A stretch of DNA of 64,000 bases, from positions 382,545 to 446,544 of the forward strand of contig BPHJ01000001.1 of NCBI GenBank assembly GCA_026003475.1, given 5' to 3'. A model generated the notes under the pieces. That model did not search any database and had not been told where the DNA came from. It saw nothing but the letters and a program-made list of their open reading frames with translations. Within the stretch, counting starts at the first letter, position 1, and the number at the start of each line of letters is the position of its first letter. A program made the translations under genes and the position numbers. Shown here piece by piece: positions 44,701 through 56,700 of this stretch. The stretch comes from Candidatus Kapaibacterium sp. (GTDB lineage Bacteria > Bacteroidota > Ignavibacteria > Kapaibacteriales > NICIL-2).

Positions 44701-47700
44701 GACGAGTTCGAGTTACACGGTGCCGGCAGGCCTGAGTGCTGGGACGTACGTGTACACGGTTGTTGTCACGTGTGGCAGTTGCAGTGCGACGTCGAATCCG
44801 ATTTCGATAACCGTGACGACGCCACCGACAGTCAGCGTCGGTGTATTTGGTTCGACTTCCTTGTGTGTGGGGTATTCAACGCCGCCACTTCTGGCGGTAA
44901 GTGTGAGCGGTTGTAGTAGCAGCGTATCGTATCAGTGGCGATTGAATGGTTTTGCGATTCCTGGTGCAACGACAGCGATGTACACAGTGCAGAGTGGATT
45001 GCCAGCGGGTACGTATTCGATTACTGTCGAGGTAAGCTGTAATGGTTGCAGCGTTACCTCTTCGGGAACAACGTTGAGTGTGGTGCCGCCACCGAATCCA
45101 ACTATTGCGCTGCAAAGTGGGCAGACGACTTTCTGCCAGGGTGCATCAACAACAGCAACACTTGCTGTATCGCAGACCTTCGCTCAGTATCAGTGGCAGC
45201 GGAATGGCTCGGATATTCCTGGTGCAACTAACCAAACGTACGTTGTGCCGAATTCACTCCCGGCTGGTATTCACATGTTCACTGTTCGTGTCACCGATGC
45301 AAGTGGCTGTAGCGGGACTTCAACAGCCGCAATGGCAATTACTGTTCTGCAATCCCCAACGCCGACAATCTCAATTCTTGCCGGCGCAGCAACCTGGTGC
45401 GTTGGGTCGCCAATCTCAACAGTGCTTACGACCCAAATGGGGTACTCGAGCTACCAATGGTACCTCAATGGAACCCCGATACCAGGTGCAACAAACTTTG
45501 TGTACAGTGTCCCAACCACGCTTGGCGTCGGTGTGTACGCCTACACGGTGGTTGCAACAAATAGTCTTGGCTGCACAGGGAGTTCGTCCCCACAGCTTAT
45601 TCTGGTGCTCCAGAGCCCAACAGTGACTGCAACATCTTCGATGAATCCGGCGACCTTCTGTGAAGGAGCAACAACGACGCCGGTTTTGAGTGCAACACCA
45701 GGAATGATGAACTACCAGTGGTACATGAATGGAGTCGCAATACCGGGTGCGAATCAGGCAACATACACGGTACCTTCATCGCTCACTGTTGGGACATACA
45801 GTTTTTATGTGGTCGGTTCGAGTTCGAATAGTTGCACAGGAACCTCGAACACTATCACGGTGACTGTCCAACAGGCGCCCTCCATCACCATAAGCTGCAT
45901 CAACAATGCAGCAACGACGCTGTGTAGTGGTTATTCGACAGCGCCCGTGCTCAGTGCGAGTGTGGGTAACTGCAATGGCACCATCAGCTACCAGTGGCTG
46001 CTCAATGGCTCGCCGATTGTGGGTGCGACAAATGCAACGTATCCAGTTCCATCCGGACTGAGTCCCGGTAGCTACGTGTATCGCTTGCAGGCGATGTGTG
46101 GCGTCTGTAGTAGTCTATCGAATACAATCACCGTTACCGTGCTGAGTGCACCGCAAGCGAGCATCAGTGCCAGTGGTCCGACCGCGCTGTGCAGTGGTTA
46201 TACAGCGGCGCCCCAGTTGACGTCGGCTGTGAGTGGCTGCAGTGGGACGACAACATACCAGTGGTATCACAATGGTGCTCCCGTTGTCGGTGCTACAAGC
46301 GCGAATTATCAAGTACCCCTGGGCTTGAATGTTGGCACTCATGTGTACACCCTCATTGCAACGTGTGGGTCTTGCTCCGGCACATCCAATAGCATTAGTA
46401 TCACCGTTGGATTATCACCGACTGTTACTGCATCGGTCAGCGGCGGTGGAACGTCGGCAACGGTTTGCACGAATGCATCGAGCTTTCCGGTGATCAGTGC
46501 GGTTGTATCGAATTGTACTAGCACGCCTGCCTATCAATGGCAGCTCAACGGTAGCCCAATTACTGGTGCAACGGATCCAAGCTATACCGTTCCTCCGACG
46601 CTGGGTGTGGGTACGTGGAATTTTACTGCTGTCGTTACCTGTGGTGGGTGTAGCACTACCTCCAATACAGTGGTTCTGACCGTTGCACAGTCGCCGACAG
46701 TTCAAATCAATACCACTGGTTCGACATCGCTTTGCACTGGTTATACACAAGGTCCACTCTTGACAGCATCAGCGAGCAACTGTTCTGGAACGCCAACATA
46801 TCAATGGTACCGTGATGGCCAACTCCTGACTGGCGCTACGAACGCTTCGCTACCAGTTCCCACAGGCCTTGCAAGCGGAACGTACAGCTATGCGGTTGCA
46901 GTAACCTGCGGCGGTTGCACAGCGACGGCATCGGTCACGGTAACCGTCAATCCGTCGGCCACAGTGTCCATCTCAACCTACCAGCCAACCCAACTCTGCA
47001 CCGGCTATAGTGCTGGTCCAGTGCTTCAATCAACAGTGATGTGCCTCGGCTCGCCATCATATCAATGGTTGCTCAATGGTAACCCGATTAGTGGTGCCAC
47101 GGGGTTGACCTATTCTGTGCCTACTGGATTGGCAGTGGGAAGCTATACCTATGCGTTACAAATTACCTGCGGTTCCTGCACAACGTTATCGAATGCAATC
47201 GTTGTCACTGTGGCGCAATCGCCGACGGTAATGATCCTTAGCTCAGGTTCCACAATGCTGTGCACGGGTTATGCAAGTGCACCGACGCTGACAGCATCAG
47301 TAACCAACTGTAGTGGTACGCCACAGTACCAGTGGTATCTCAACAATTCTCCCATCACTGGTGCAACAACTGCAACCTATACCATTCCGTTGGGGCTTAG
47401 CCCTGGCTCATACTCGTATGCAGTTGTTGTTACATGCGGTTCGTGCAGCACGAGCTCGACGCCTACCACCGTTGTTGTTTCTCAAGCTCCGAGCGTGAGT
47501 ATTTCTGCCGTCGGTCCAACGACGCTGTGCAGCGGATATACCAGTGTGCCTGTTCTTGTGGCATCTGTGTCATCGTGTACAAGCACCCCGCAGTATCAAT
47601 GGTACCTTGGCAGCAGTCCTATCAATGGTGCTACCGCCAGCAATTTCACATTGCCAACAGGTCTGAGCACTGGCACATATAACTACAGCGTGGCTGTTAC

Positions 47701-50700
47701 CTGCGGATCCTGCACGACAACATCTGGAGCGTTGGCTGTAACGGTTACCCAATCGCCCTCGGTGACAATTGCAGCATCTGGCACAACGCAGCTCTGCACG
47801 GGTTATTCGAGCGGTCCGATCCTGTCGTCGAGTGTCAGTAATTGCTCCGGAGCGGCAACCTACCAATGGTATCTCAACAATGCAGCAATTGTCGGAGCAA
47901 CAAACTCATCCTATGCAGTTCCTACGGGACTTTCTGCTGGGTTGTACACCTACACCTTGATGGTGACCTGTGCCAGTGGATGCAGCGGCTACTCGAATAT
48001 GGTTCACGTTCTGATTCAGAAAACGCCAACTGCTACGGCAACCGTAAGTGGGGCGAGCCTGCTATGCACTGGATACACCACGTCACCAATGCTGACGGTT
48101 AGCGTGGGCCATTGCACGACAACTCCCCAGTATCAATGGTACATTGACGGCAGCCCCATTACTGGAGCAACAACATCAACGTACACACTCCCTACGGGTC
48201 TTAGTGCAGGCACCTACACATACACTGTTAGCGTTACATGTGGAATTTGCACAGGGACCTCGAACCCAGTTGCTGTCACTGTTGCCCAATCCCCCAGCGT
48301 GTCCATTGCAACATCTGATGCAACTTCATTGTGCACCGGCTACTCAAGCGGCCCGACGCTGACATCATCGGTGAGCAATTGCAGCGGGACGGCGCAGTAC
48401 CAGTGGTACCAGAACAGCGTTGCAATCGTTGGCGCGACGAGTTCGAGTTACACGGTGCCGGCAGGCCTGAGTGCTGGGACGTACGTGTACACGCTCGTTG
48501 TCACGTGTGGCAGTTGCAGTGCGACGTCGAATAGCGTGACGGTGACGGTCAGCCAGACGCCGGCGGTGACAATCAGCACAAGCGGCTCGACGAACTTGTG
48601 CACCGGCTACTCAAGCGGTCCGACGCTGACATCATCGGTGAGCAATTGCAGCGGGACGGCGCAGTACCAGTGGTACCAGAACAGCGTTGCAATCGTTGGC
48701 GCGACGAGTTCGGGTTACACGGTGCCGGCAGGCCTGAGTGCTGGGACGTACGTGTACACGGTGGTTGTGACGTGTGGCGGATGCAGTGCGACCTCAAACA
48801 GTGTGACGGTGACGGTAAGCCCATCGCCGAGCGTGACGATCAATGCCAATGGTTCGACGAGCCTGTGCGTTGGGTATTCGAGTGGGCCGACGCTGACCTC
48901 CTCGGTGAGCAATTGCAGCGGGACGGCGCAGTACCAGTGGTACCAGAACAGCGTTGCAATCGTTGGCGCGACAGGTTCGAGCTACACGGTGCCAGCAGGC
49001 CTGAGTGCTGGGACGTACACGTACACGCTGGTTGTCACATGCGGCAGTTGCAGCGCGACGTCCAGCAGCGTGACGGTGACGGTGAGCCAGACGCCGACGG
49101 TGACAATCAGCGCGAGCGGCTCGACGAACTTGTGCACCGGGTATTCGAGCGGCCCGACGTTGACCTCCTCGGTGAGCAATTGCAGCGGGATGGCGCAGTA
49201 CCAGTGGTACCAGAACAGCGTTGCAATCGTTGGCGCGACGAGTTCGAGTTACACGGTGCCAGCAGGCTTGAGTGCTGGGACGTACGTGTACACGCTCGTT
49301 GTCACGTGTGGCAGTTGCAGTGCGACATCGAATAGCGTGACGGTGACGGTGAGCCAGACGCCGACGGTGACAATCAGCGCGAGCGGCTCGACGAACTTGT
49401 GCACCGGGTATTCGAGCGGCCCGACGCTGACCTCCTCGGTGAGCAATTGCAGCGGGACGGCGCAGTACCAGTGGTACCAGAACAGCGTTGCAATCGTTGG
49501 CGCGACAGGTTCGAGCTACACGGTGCCAGCAGGATTGAGTGCAGGGACGTACACGTACACGCTTGTTGTCACGTGCGGCAGTTGCAGTGCGACGTCGAAC
49601 AGTGTGACGGTGACCGTCAGCCCATCGCCGACGGTGACAATCAGCGCGAGTGGCTCGACGAACTTGTGCACCGGGTATTCGAGCGGCCCGACGCTGACCT
49701 CATCGGTGAGCAATTGCAGCGGGACGGCGCAGTACCAGTGGTACCAGAACAGTGTTGCAATCGTTGGCGCGACAGGTTCGAGCTACACGGTGCCGGCAGG
49801 ATTGAGTGCGGGGACGTACACGTACACGCTCGTTGTCACGTGCGGCAGTTGCAGCGCTACCTCAAACAGCGTGACGGTGACGGTGAGCCCATCGCCGACG
49901 GTGACAGATCAGCGCGAGCGGCTCGACGAACTTGTGCACCGGGTATTCGAGCGGACCGACGCTGACCTCCTCGGTGAGCAATTGCAGCGGGACGGCGCAG
50001 TACCAGTGGTACCAGAACAGCGTTGCAATCGTTGGCGCGACGAGTTCGAGCTACACGGTGCCGGCAGGCTTGAGTGCGGGGACGTACACGTACACGCTGG
50101 TTGTCACGTGTGGCAGTTGCAGTGCGACGTCGAACAGCGTGACGGTGACGGTCAGCCCATCGCCGAGCGTGACGATCAGCGCCAATGGTTCGACGAGCCT
50201 GTGCGTTGGGTATTCGAGTGGTCCGACGCTGACCTCGAGCGTGGTGGGATGCACGAGCACGGCGACGTATCAGTGGCACGTCAACGGGAACCCGATCAGT
50301 GGTGCGACTGGAGCGACGTACGTTGTGCCGGGCGGCTTGAGTGCGGGGACGTACACGTACACGCTGGTTGTCACGTGCGGCAGTTGCAGTGCGACGTCCA
50401 GCAGCGTGACGGTGACCGTCAGCCCATCGCCGAGCGTGACGATCAGCGCCAATGGTTCGACGAGCCTGTGCGTTGGGTATTCGAGCGGTCCGACGCTGAC
50501 CTCACTCGGTGAGCAATGCAGCGGCACGGCGACGTACCAGTGGCACGTCAACGGGAACCCGATCAGTGGTGCGACTGGAGCGACGTACGTTGTGCCGGGC
50601 GGCTTGAGTGCTGGGACGTACACGTACACGCTGGTTGTGACGTGCGGCAGTTGCAGTGCGACGTCGAATAGCGTGACGGTGACGGTGAGCCCATCGCCGA

Positions 50701-53700
50701 GCGTGACGATCAGCGCCAATGGTTCGACGAGCCTGTGCGTTGGGTATTCGAGCGGTCCGACGCTGACCTCGCGTCGGTGAGCAATTGCAGCGGGCACGGC
50801 GCACGTACCAGTGGCACGTCAACGGAACCCGATCACGTGGCGCGACGGTTCGAGCTACACGGTGCCGAGCAGGCTTGAGTGCGGGGACGTACACGTACAC
50901 GCTTGTTGTCACGTGTGGCAGTTGCAGTGCGACGTCCAACAGCGTGACGGTGACGGTGAGCCCATCGCCGAGCGTGACGATCAGCGCCAATGGTTCGACG
51001 AGCCTGTGCGTTGGGTATTCGAGCGGTCCGACGCTGACCTCCTCGGTGAGCAATTGCAGCGGGACGGCGCAGTACCAGTGGCACTCGAACGGCGAGCCCG
51101 ATCAGTGGCGCGACGAGTTCGAGCTACACGGTGCCGGCAGGCTTGAGTGCGGGGACGTACGTGTACACGGTGGTTGTGACGTGCGGCAGTTGCAGTGCGA
51201 CGTCAAACAGCGTGACGGTGACCGTCAGCCCATCGCCGAGCGTGACGATCAGCGCCAATGGTTCGACGAGCCTGTGCGTTGGGTATTCGAGCGGTCCGAC
51301 GCTGACCTCCTCGGTGAGCAATTGCAGCGGGACGGCGCAGTACCAGTGGACGCAGAACAGCCGATTCAGTGGCGCGACGAGTTCGAGCTACACGGTGCCG
51401 GCAGGCTTGAGTGCGGGGACGTACGTGTACACGCTGGTTGTGACGTGTGGCAGTTGCAGTGCGACATCGAATAGCGTGACGGTGACGGTCAGCCCATCGC
51501 CGAGCGTGACGATCAGCGCAATGGTTCGACGAGCCTGTGCGTTGGGTATTCGAGTGGTCCGACGCTGACCTCGAGCGTGGTGGATGCACGAGCACGGCGA
51601 CGTATCAGTGGCACGTCAACGGCAGCCCGATCAGTGGTGCGACGAGTTCGAGCTACACGGTGCCGAGCAGGCTTGAGTGCGGGGACGTACGTGTACACGG
51701 TGGTTGTGACGTGCGGCAGTTGCAGTGCGACGTCGAACAGCGTGACGGTGACGGTGAGCCCATCGCCGAGCGTGACGATCAGCGCGAGCGGTTCGACGAG
51801 CCTGTGCGTTGGGTATTCGAGCGGCCGACGCTGACCTCCTCGGTGAGCAATGCAGCGGCACGGCGAGTACCAGTGGCACTCAACGGGCACCCGATCAGTG
51901 GTGCGACGGAGTTCGACGCTACACGGTGCCGAGCAGGCTTGAGTGCTGGGACGTACGTGTACACGCTGGTTGTGACGTGCGGCAGTTGCAGTGCGACGTC
52001 CAACAGCGTGACGGTGACGGTGAGCCCAGCGCCGAGCGTGACGATCAAGCCAATCGGTTCGACGAGCCTGTGCGTTGGGTATTCGAGCGGTCCGACGCTG
52101 ACCTCCTCGGTGAGCAATTGCAGCGGGATGGCGCAGTACCAGTGGTACCAGAACAGCGTTGCAATCGTTGGCGCGACGAGTTCGAGCTACACGGTGCCGG
52201 CAGGCCTGAGTGCTGGGACGTACGCGTACACGGTGGTTGTCACGTGCGGCAGTTGCAGTGCGACCTCAAACAGCGTGACGGTGACGGTGAGTCCCTCGCC
52301 GAGCGTGACGATCAATGCCAATGGTTCGACGAGCCTGTGCGTTGGGTATTCGAGCGGCCCGACGCTGACCTCATCGGTGAGCAGATGCACGGGCACGGCG
52401 ACGTACCAGTGGCACGTCAACGGCAGCCCGATCAGTGGTGCGACGAGTTCGAGCTACACGGTGCCAGCAGGCTTGAGTGCTGGGACGTACGTGTACACGG
52501 TGGTTGTGACGTGCGGCAGTTGCAGTGCGACCTCAAACAGCGTGACGGTGACGGTGAGCCCATCGCCGACGGTGACGATCAGCACAAGCGGCTCGACGAA
52601 CTTGTGCACCGGGTATTCGAGCGGTCCGACGCTGACCTCCTCGGTGAGCAATTGCAGCGGGATGGCGCAGTACCAGTGGTACCAGAACAGCGTTGCAATC
52701 GTTGGCGCGACGAGTTCGAGCTACACGGTGCCGGCAGGCCTGAGTGCGGGGACGTACACGTACACGCTGGTTGTCACGTGTGGCAGTTGCAGTGCGACGT
52801 CGAATAGCGTGACGGTGACGGTCAGCCCATCGCCGACGGTGACGATCAGCGCCAATGGTTCGACGAGCCTGTGCGTTGGGTATTCGAGTGGTCCGACGCT
52901 GACCTCGAGCGTGGTGGGATGCACGAGCACGGCGACGTATCAGTGGCACGTCAACGGGAACCCGATCAGTGGTGCGACTGGAGCGACGTACGTTGTGCCG
53001 GGCGGCTTGAGTGCGGGGACGTACACGTACACGCTGGTTGTCACGTGTGGCAGTTGCAGTGCGACGTCCAGCAGCGTGACGGTGACCGTGAGCCCATCGC
53101 CGAGCGTGACGATCAATGCCAATGGTTCGACGAGCCTGTGCGTTGGGTATTCGAGTGGGCCGACGCTGACCTCGAGCGTGGTGGGATGCACGAGCACGGC
53201 GACGTATCAGTGGCACGTCAACGGGAACCCGATCAGCGGTGCGACGGGAGCGACGTACGTTGTGCCGAGCGGCTTGAGTGCGGGGACGTACACGTACACG
53301 CTTGTTGTCACGTGCGGCAGTTGCAGTGCGACGTCCAGCAGCGTGACGGTGACCGTCAGCCCATCGCCGAGCGTGACGATCAGCGCCAATGGTTCGACGA
53401 GCCTGTGCGTTGGGTATACGAGTGGTCCGACGCTGACCTCGAGCGTGGTGGGATGCACGAGCACGGCGACGTACCAGTGGCACGTCAACGGCAACCCGAT
53501 CAGTGGTGCGACTGGAGCGACGTACGTTGTGCCGAGCGGCTTGAGTGCGGGGACGTACACGTACACGCTTGTTGTCACGTGCGGCAGTTGCAGTGCGACG
53601 TCAACAGCGTGACGGTGACCGTCAGCCCATCGCCGAGCGTGACGATCAGCGCAAGTGGTTCGACGAACCTGTGCGTTGGGTATTCGAGTGGTCCGACGCT

Positions 53701-56700
53701 GACCTCGAGCGTGGTGGGATGCACGAGCACGGCGACGTACCAGTGGCACGTCAACGGGAACCCGATCAGTGGTGCAACTGGAGCGACGTACGTTGTGCCG
53801 AGCGGCTTGAGTGCGGGGACGTACACGTACACGCTGGTTGTCACGTGCGGCAGTTGCAGTGCGACGTCCAGCAGCGTGACGGTGACCGTCAGCCCATCGC
53901 CGAGCGTGACGATCAATGCCAATGGTTCGACGAGCCTGTGCGTTGGGTATACGAGTGGGCCAGTGCTGTCGTCGAGCGTGAGCGGGTGCAATGCACCGAC
54001 GTACCAGTGGCACGTCAACGGGAACCCGATCAGTGGTGCAACTGGAGCGACGTACGTTGTGCCGAGCGGCTTGAGTGCAGGGACGTACGCGTACACGCTT
54101 GTTGTCACGTGTGGCAGTTGCAGTGCGACGTCCAGCAGCGTGACGGTGACCGTCAGCCCATCGCCGAGTGTGACGATCAATGCCAATGGTTCGACGAGCC
54201 TGTGCGTTGGGTATTCGAGTGGGCCGACGCTGACCTCGAGCGTGGTGGGATGCACGAGCACGGCGACGTATCAGTGGCACGTCAACGGGAACCCGATCAG
54301 TGGTGCGACTGGAGCGACGTACGTTGTGCCGAGCGGCTTGAGTGCAGGGACGTACGTGTACACGCTTGTTGTCACGTGTGGCAGTTGCAGTGCGACGTCC
54401 AACAGCGTGACGGTGACCGTCAGCCCATCGCCGAGGTGACGATCAATGCCAATGGTTCGACGAGCCTGTGCGTTGGGTATTCGAGCGGCCCGACGCTGAC
54501 CTCCTCGGTGAGCAATTGCAGCGGGATGGCGCAGTACCAGTGGTACCAGAACAGCGTTGCAATCGTTGGCGCGACGAGTTCGAGTTACACGGTGCCGAGC
54601 GGCCTGAGTGCAGGGACGTACACGTACACGCTGGTTGTCACGTGCGGCAGTTGCAGTGCGACGTCGAATAGCGTGACGGTGACCGTCAGCCCATCGCCGA
54701 GCGGTGACGATCAGCGCGAGCGGCTCGACGAACTTGTGCACCGGCTACTCGAGTGGTCCGACGCTGACCTCGAGCGTGGTGGGATGCACGAGCACGGCGA
54801 CGTATCAGTGGCACGTCAACGGGAATCCGATCAGTGGTGCAACTGGAGCGACGTACGTTGTGCCGAGCGGCTTGAGTGCGGGGACGTACACGTACACGCT
54901 GGTTGTCACGTGCGGCAGTTGCAGTGCGACGTCCAGCAGCGTGACGGTGACCGTCAGCCCCTCGCCGAGTGTGACGATCAATGCCAATGGTTCGACGAGC
55001 CTGTGCGTTGGGTATTCGAGTGGGCCGACGCTGACCTCGAGCGTGGTGGGATGCACGAGCACGGCGACGTACCAGTGGCACGTCAACGGGAACCCGATCA
55101 GCGGTGCAACTGGAGCGACGTACGTAGTGCCGAGCGGCTTGAGTGCAGGGACGTACACGTACACGCTTGTTGTCACGTGCGGCAGTTGCAGTGCGACGTC
55201 CAGCAGCGTGACGGTGACCGTCAGCCCATCGCCGAGCGTGACGATCAGCGCCAATGGTTCGACGAGCCTGTGCGTTGGGTATACGAGTGGTCCGACGCTG
55301 ACCTCGAGCGTGGTGGGATGCACGAGCACGGCGACGTATCAGTGGCACGTCAACGGGAACCCGATCAGCGGTGCGACTGGAGCGACGTACGTAGTGCCGG
55401 GCGGCTTGAGTGCGGGGACGTACACGTACACGCTTGTTGTCACGTGCGGCAGTTGCAGTGCGACATCGAATAGCGTGACGGTGACGGTGAGCCCCTCGCC
55501 GAGCGTGACGATCAGCGCCAATGGTTCGACGAGCCTGTGCGTTGGGTATTCGAGCGGGCCGACGCTGACCTCCTCGGTGAGCAATTGCAGCGGGACGGCG
55601 CAGTACCAGTGGCGATTGAATGGCAGCCCGATTAGTGGCGCGACGAGTTCGAGTTACACGGTGCCGGCAGGCCTGAGTGCTGGGACGTACACGTACACGC
55701 TGGTTGTCACGTGCGGCAGTTGCAGTGCTACCTCAAGCAGCGTGACGGTGACGGTGAGCCAGACCCCAAGCGTGACAATCAGTTGTTCCTCGAATCAGAA
55801 TTCAACTTCATTTACACTGACGAGTACCGCTCTTGGTATCAGCTCTGGCAATTACGGAACGAGTTATGCTGTTGGAGGAAGTAGCGGTATTGTACTAACA
55901 GCGCGGAGCAGCGTTGATCCAACTCAACCAACGAACCCGACTGCTTCTGGACAGACTGGCGTCATCTTCATTGGTAGTGATGGCGTTGGGGTGAAGAATT
56001 CAGGTGGTGGTGGCTCGCAGGGTATTTCGGGCGGTGGCGGTGATCAAGATGAGGAAGTCAAGATCACCTTTGCTGGAGGTGCTGTTCCAGCAGGTACGAT
56101 TGTGTTGGGTATCAACAAGTTGAGTTTCAGCAGTGATACGCCGGTGCTGTTCATTCACAAGACAGACGGTTCTTACGTCACAGTACAGGAATCTGAACTC
56201 CAGAGTGTGATTACATGGACTGCATCAGATCGTGGAGAGATTGACTTTAGCGATCTCAGCTCAATCAGCTCGAGTGCGATGGTTGATTTCATCGTGTTGC
56301 GTGAGACTGCAGGCCACATTTTCGTCTACAGCATTAGCTTCGGTGGTGGATGCTCGACGATTGCACTGTGTAGCGGTTACGCAAGTGGACCCACGCTGAC
56401 ATCCTCAGTGAGCGGGTGTAGCGGGAGTGTGTCGTACCAATGGATGAAGAATGGCAGCCCCATCAGTGGGGCAACGGGCTCGACGTACACAGTACCAACA
56501 GGGCTGAGTACGGGGAATCACACGTACACACTGGTTGTGACCTGTGGAGGATGCAGTGTGACATCAAACAGTATCACGGTGGTCGTTAGTGCTGCGCCGA
56601 CGGTGACAATCAGCACGAGTGGCTCGACGAACTTGTGCACAGGGTATTCGAGCGGCCCGACGCTGACCTCCTCGGTGAGCAATTGCAGCGGGACGGCGCA

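Noticed and set aside
52533-54280. Long antisense reading frames (over 300 codons) across the repeat array
   Set aside because: They are by-products of a near-identical GC-rich repeat without stop codons on the opposite strand; they have Arg/His-rich, low-complexity products and no start or binding-site signals.
49906-54703. Programmed frameshifting or phase variation in the giant gene
   Set aside because: The indels are many, scattered, lack slippery heptamers and sum to zero; several are mixtures of the two repeat subfamilies. Consensus error explains them better, although read data are needed.
43262-55786. CRISPR-like periodic repeats
   Set aside because: The 264/267-bp period has no short spacer/repeat structure and is fully explained by coding modules.
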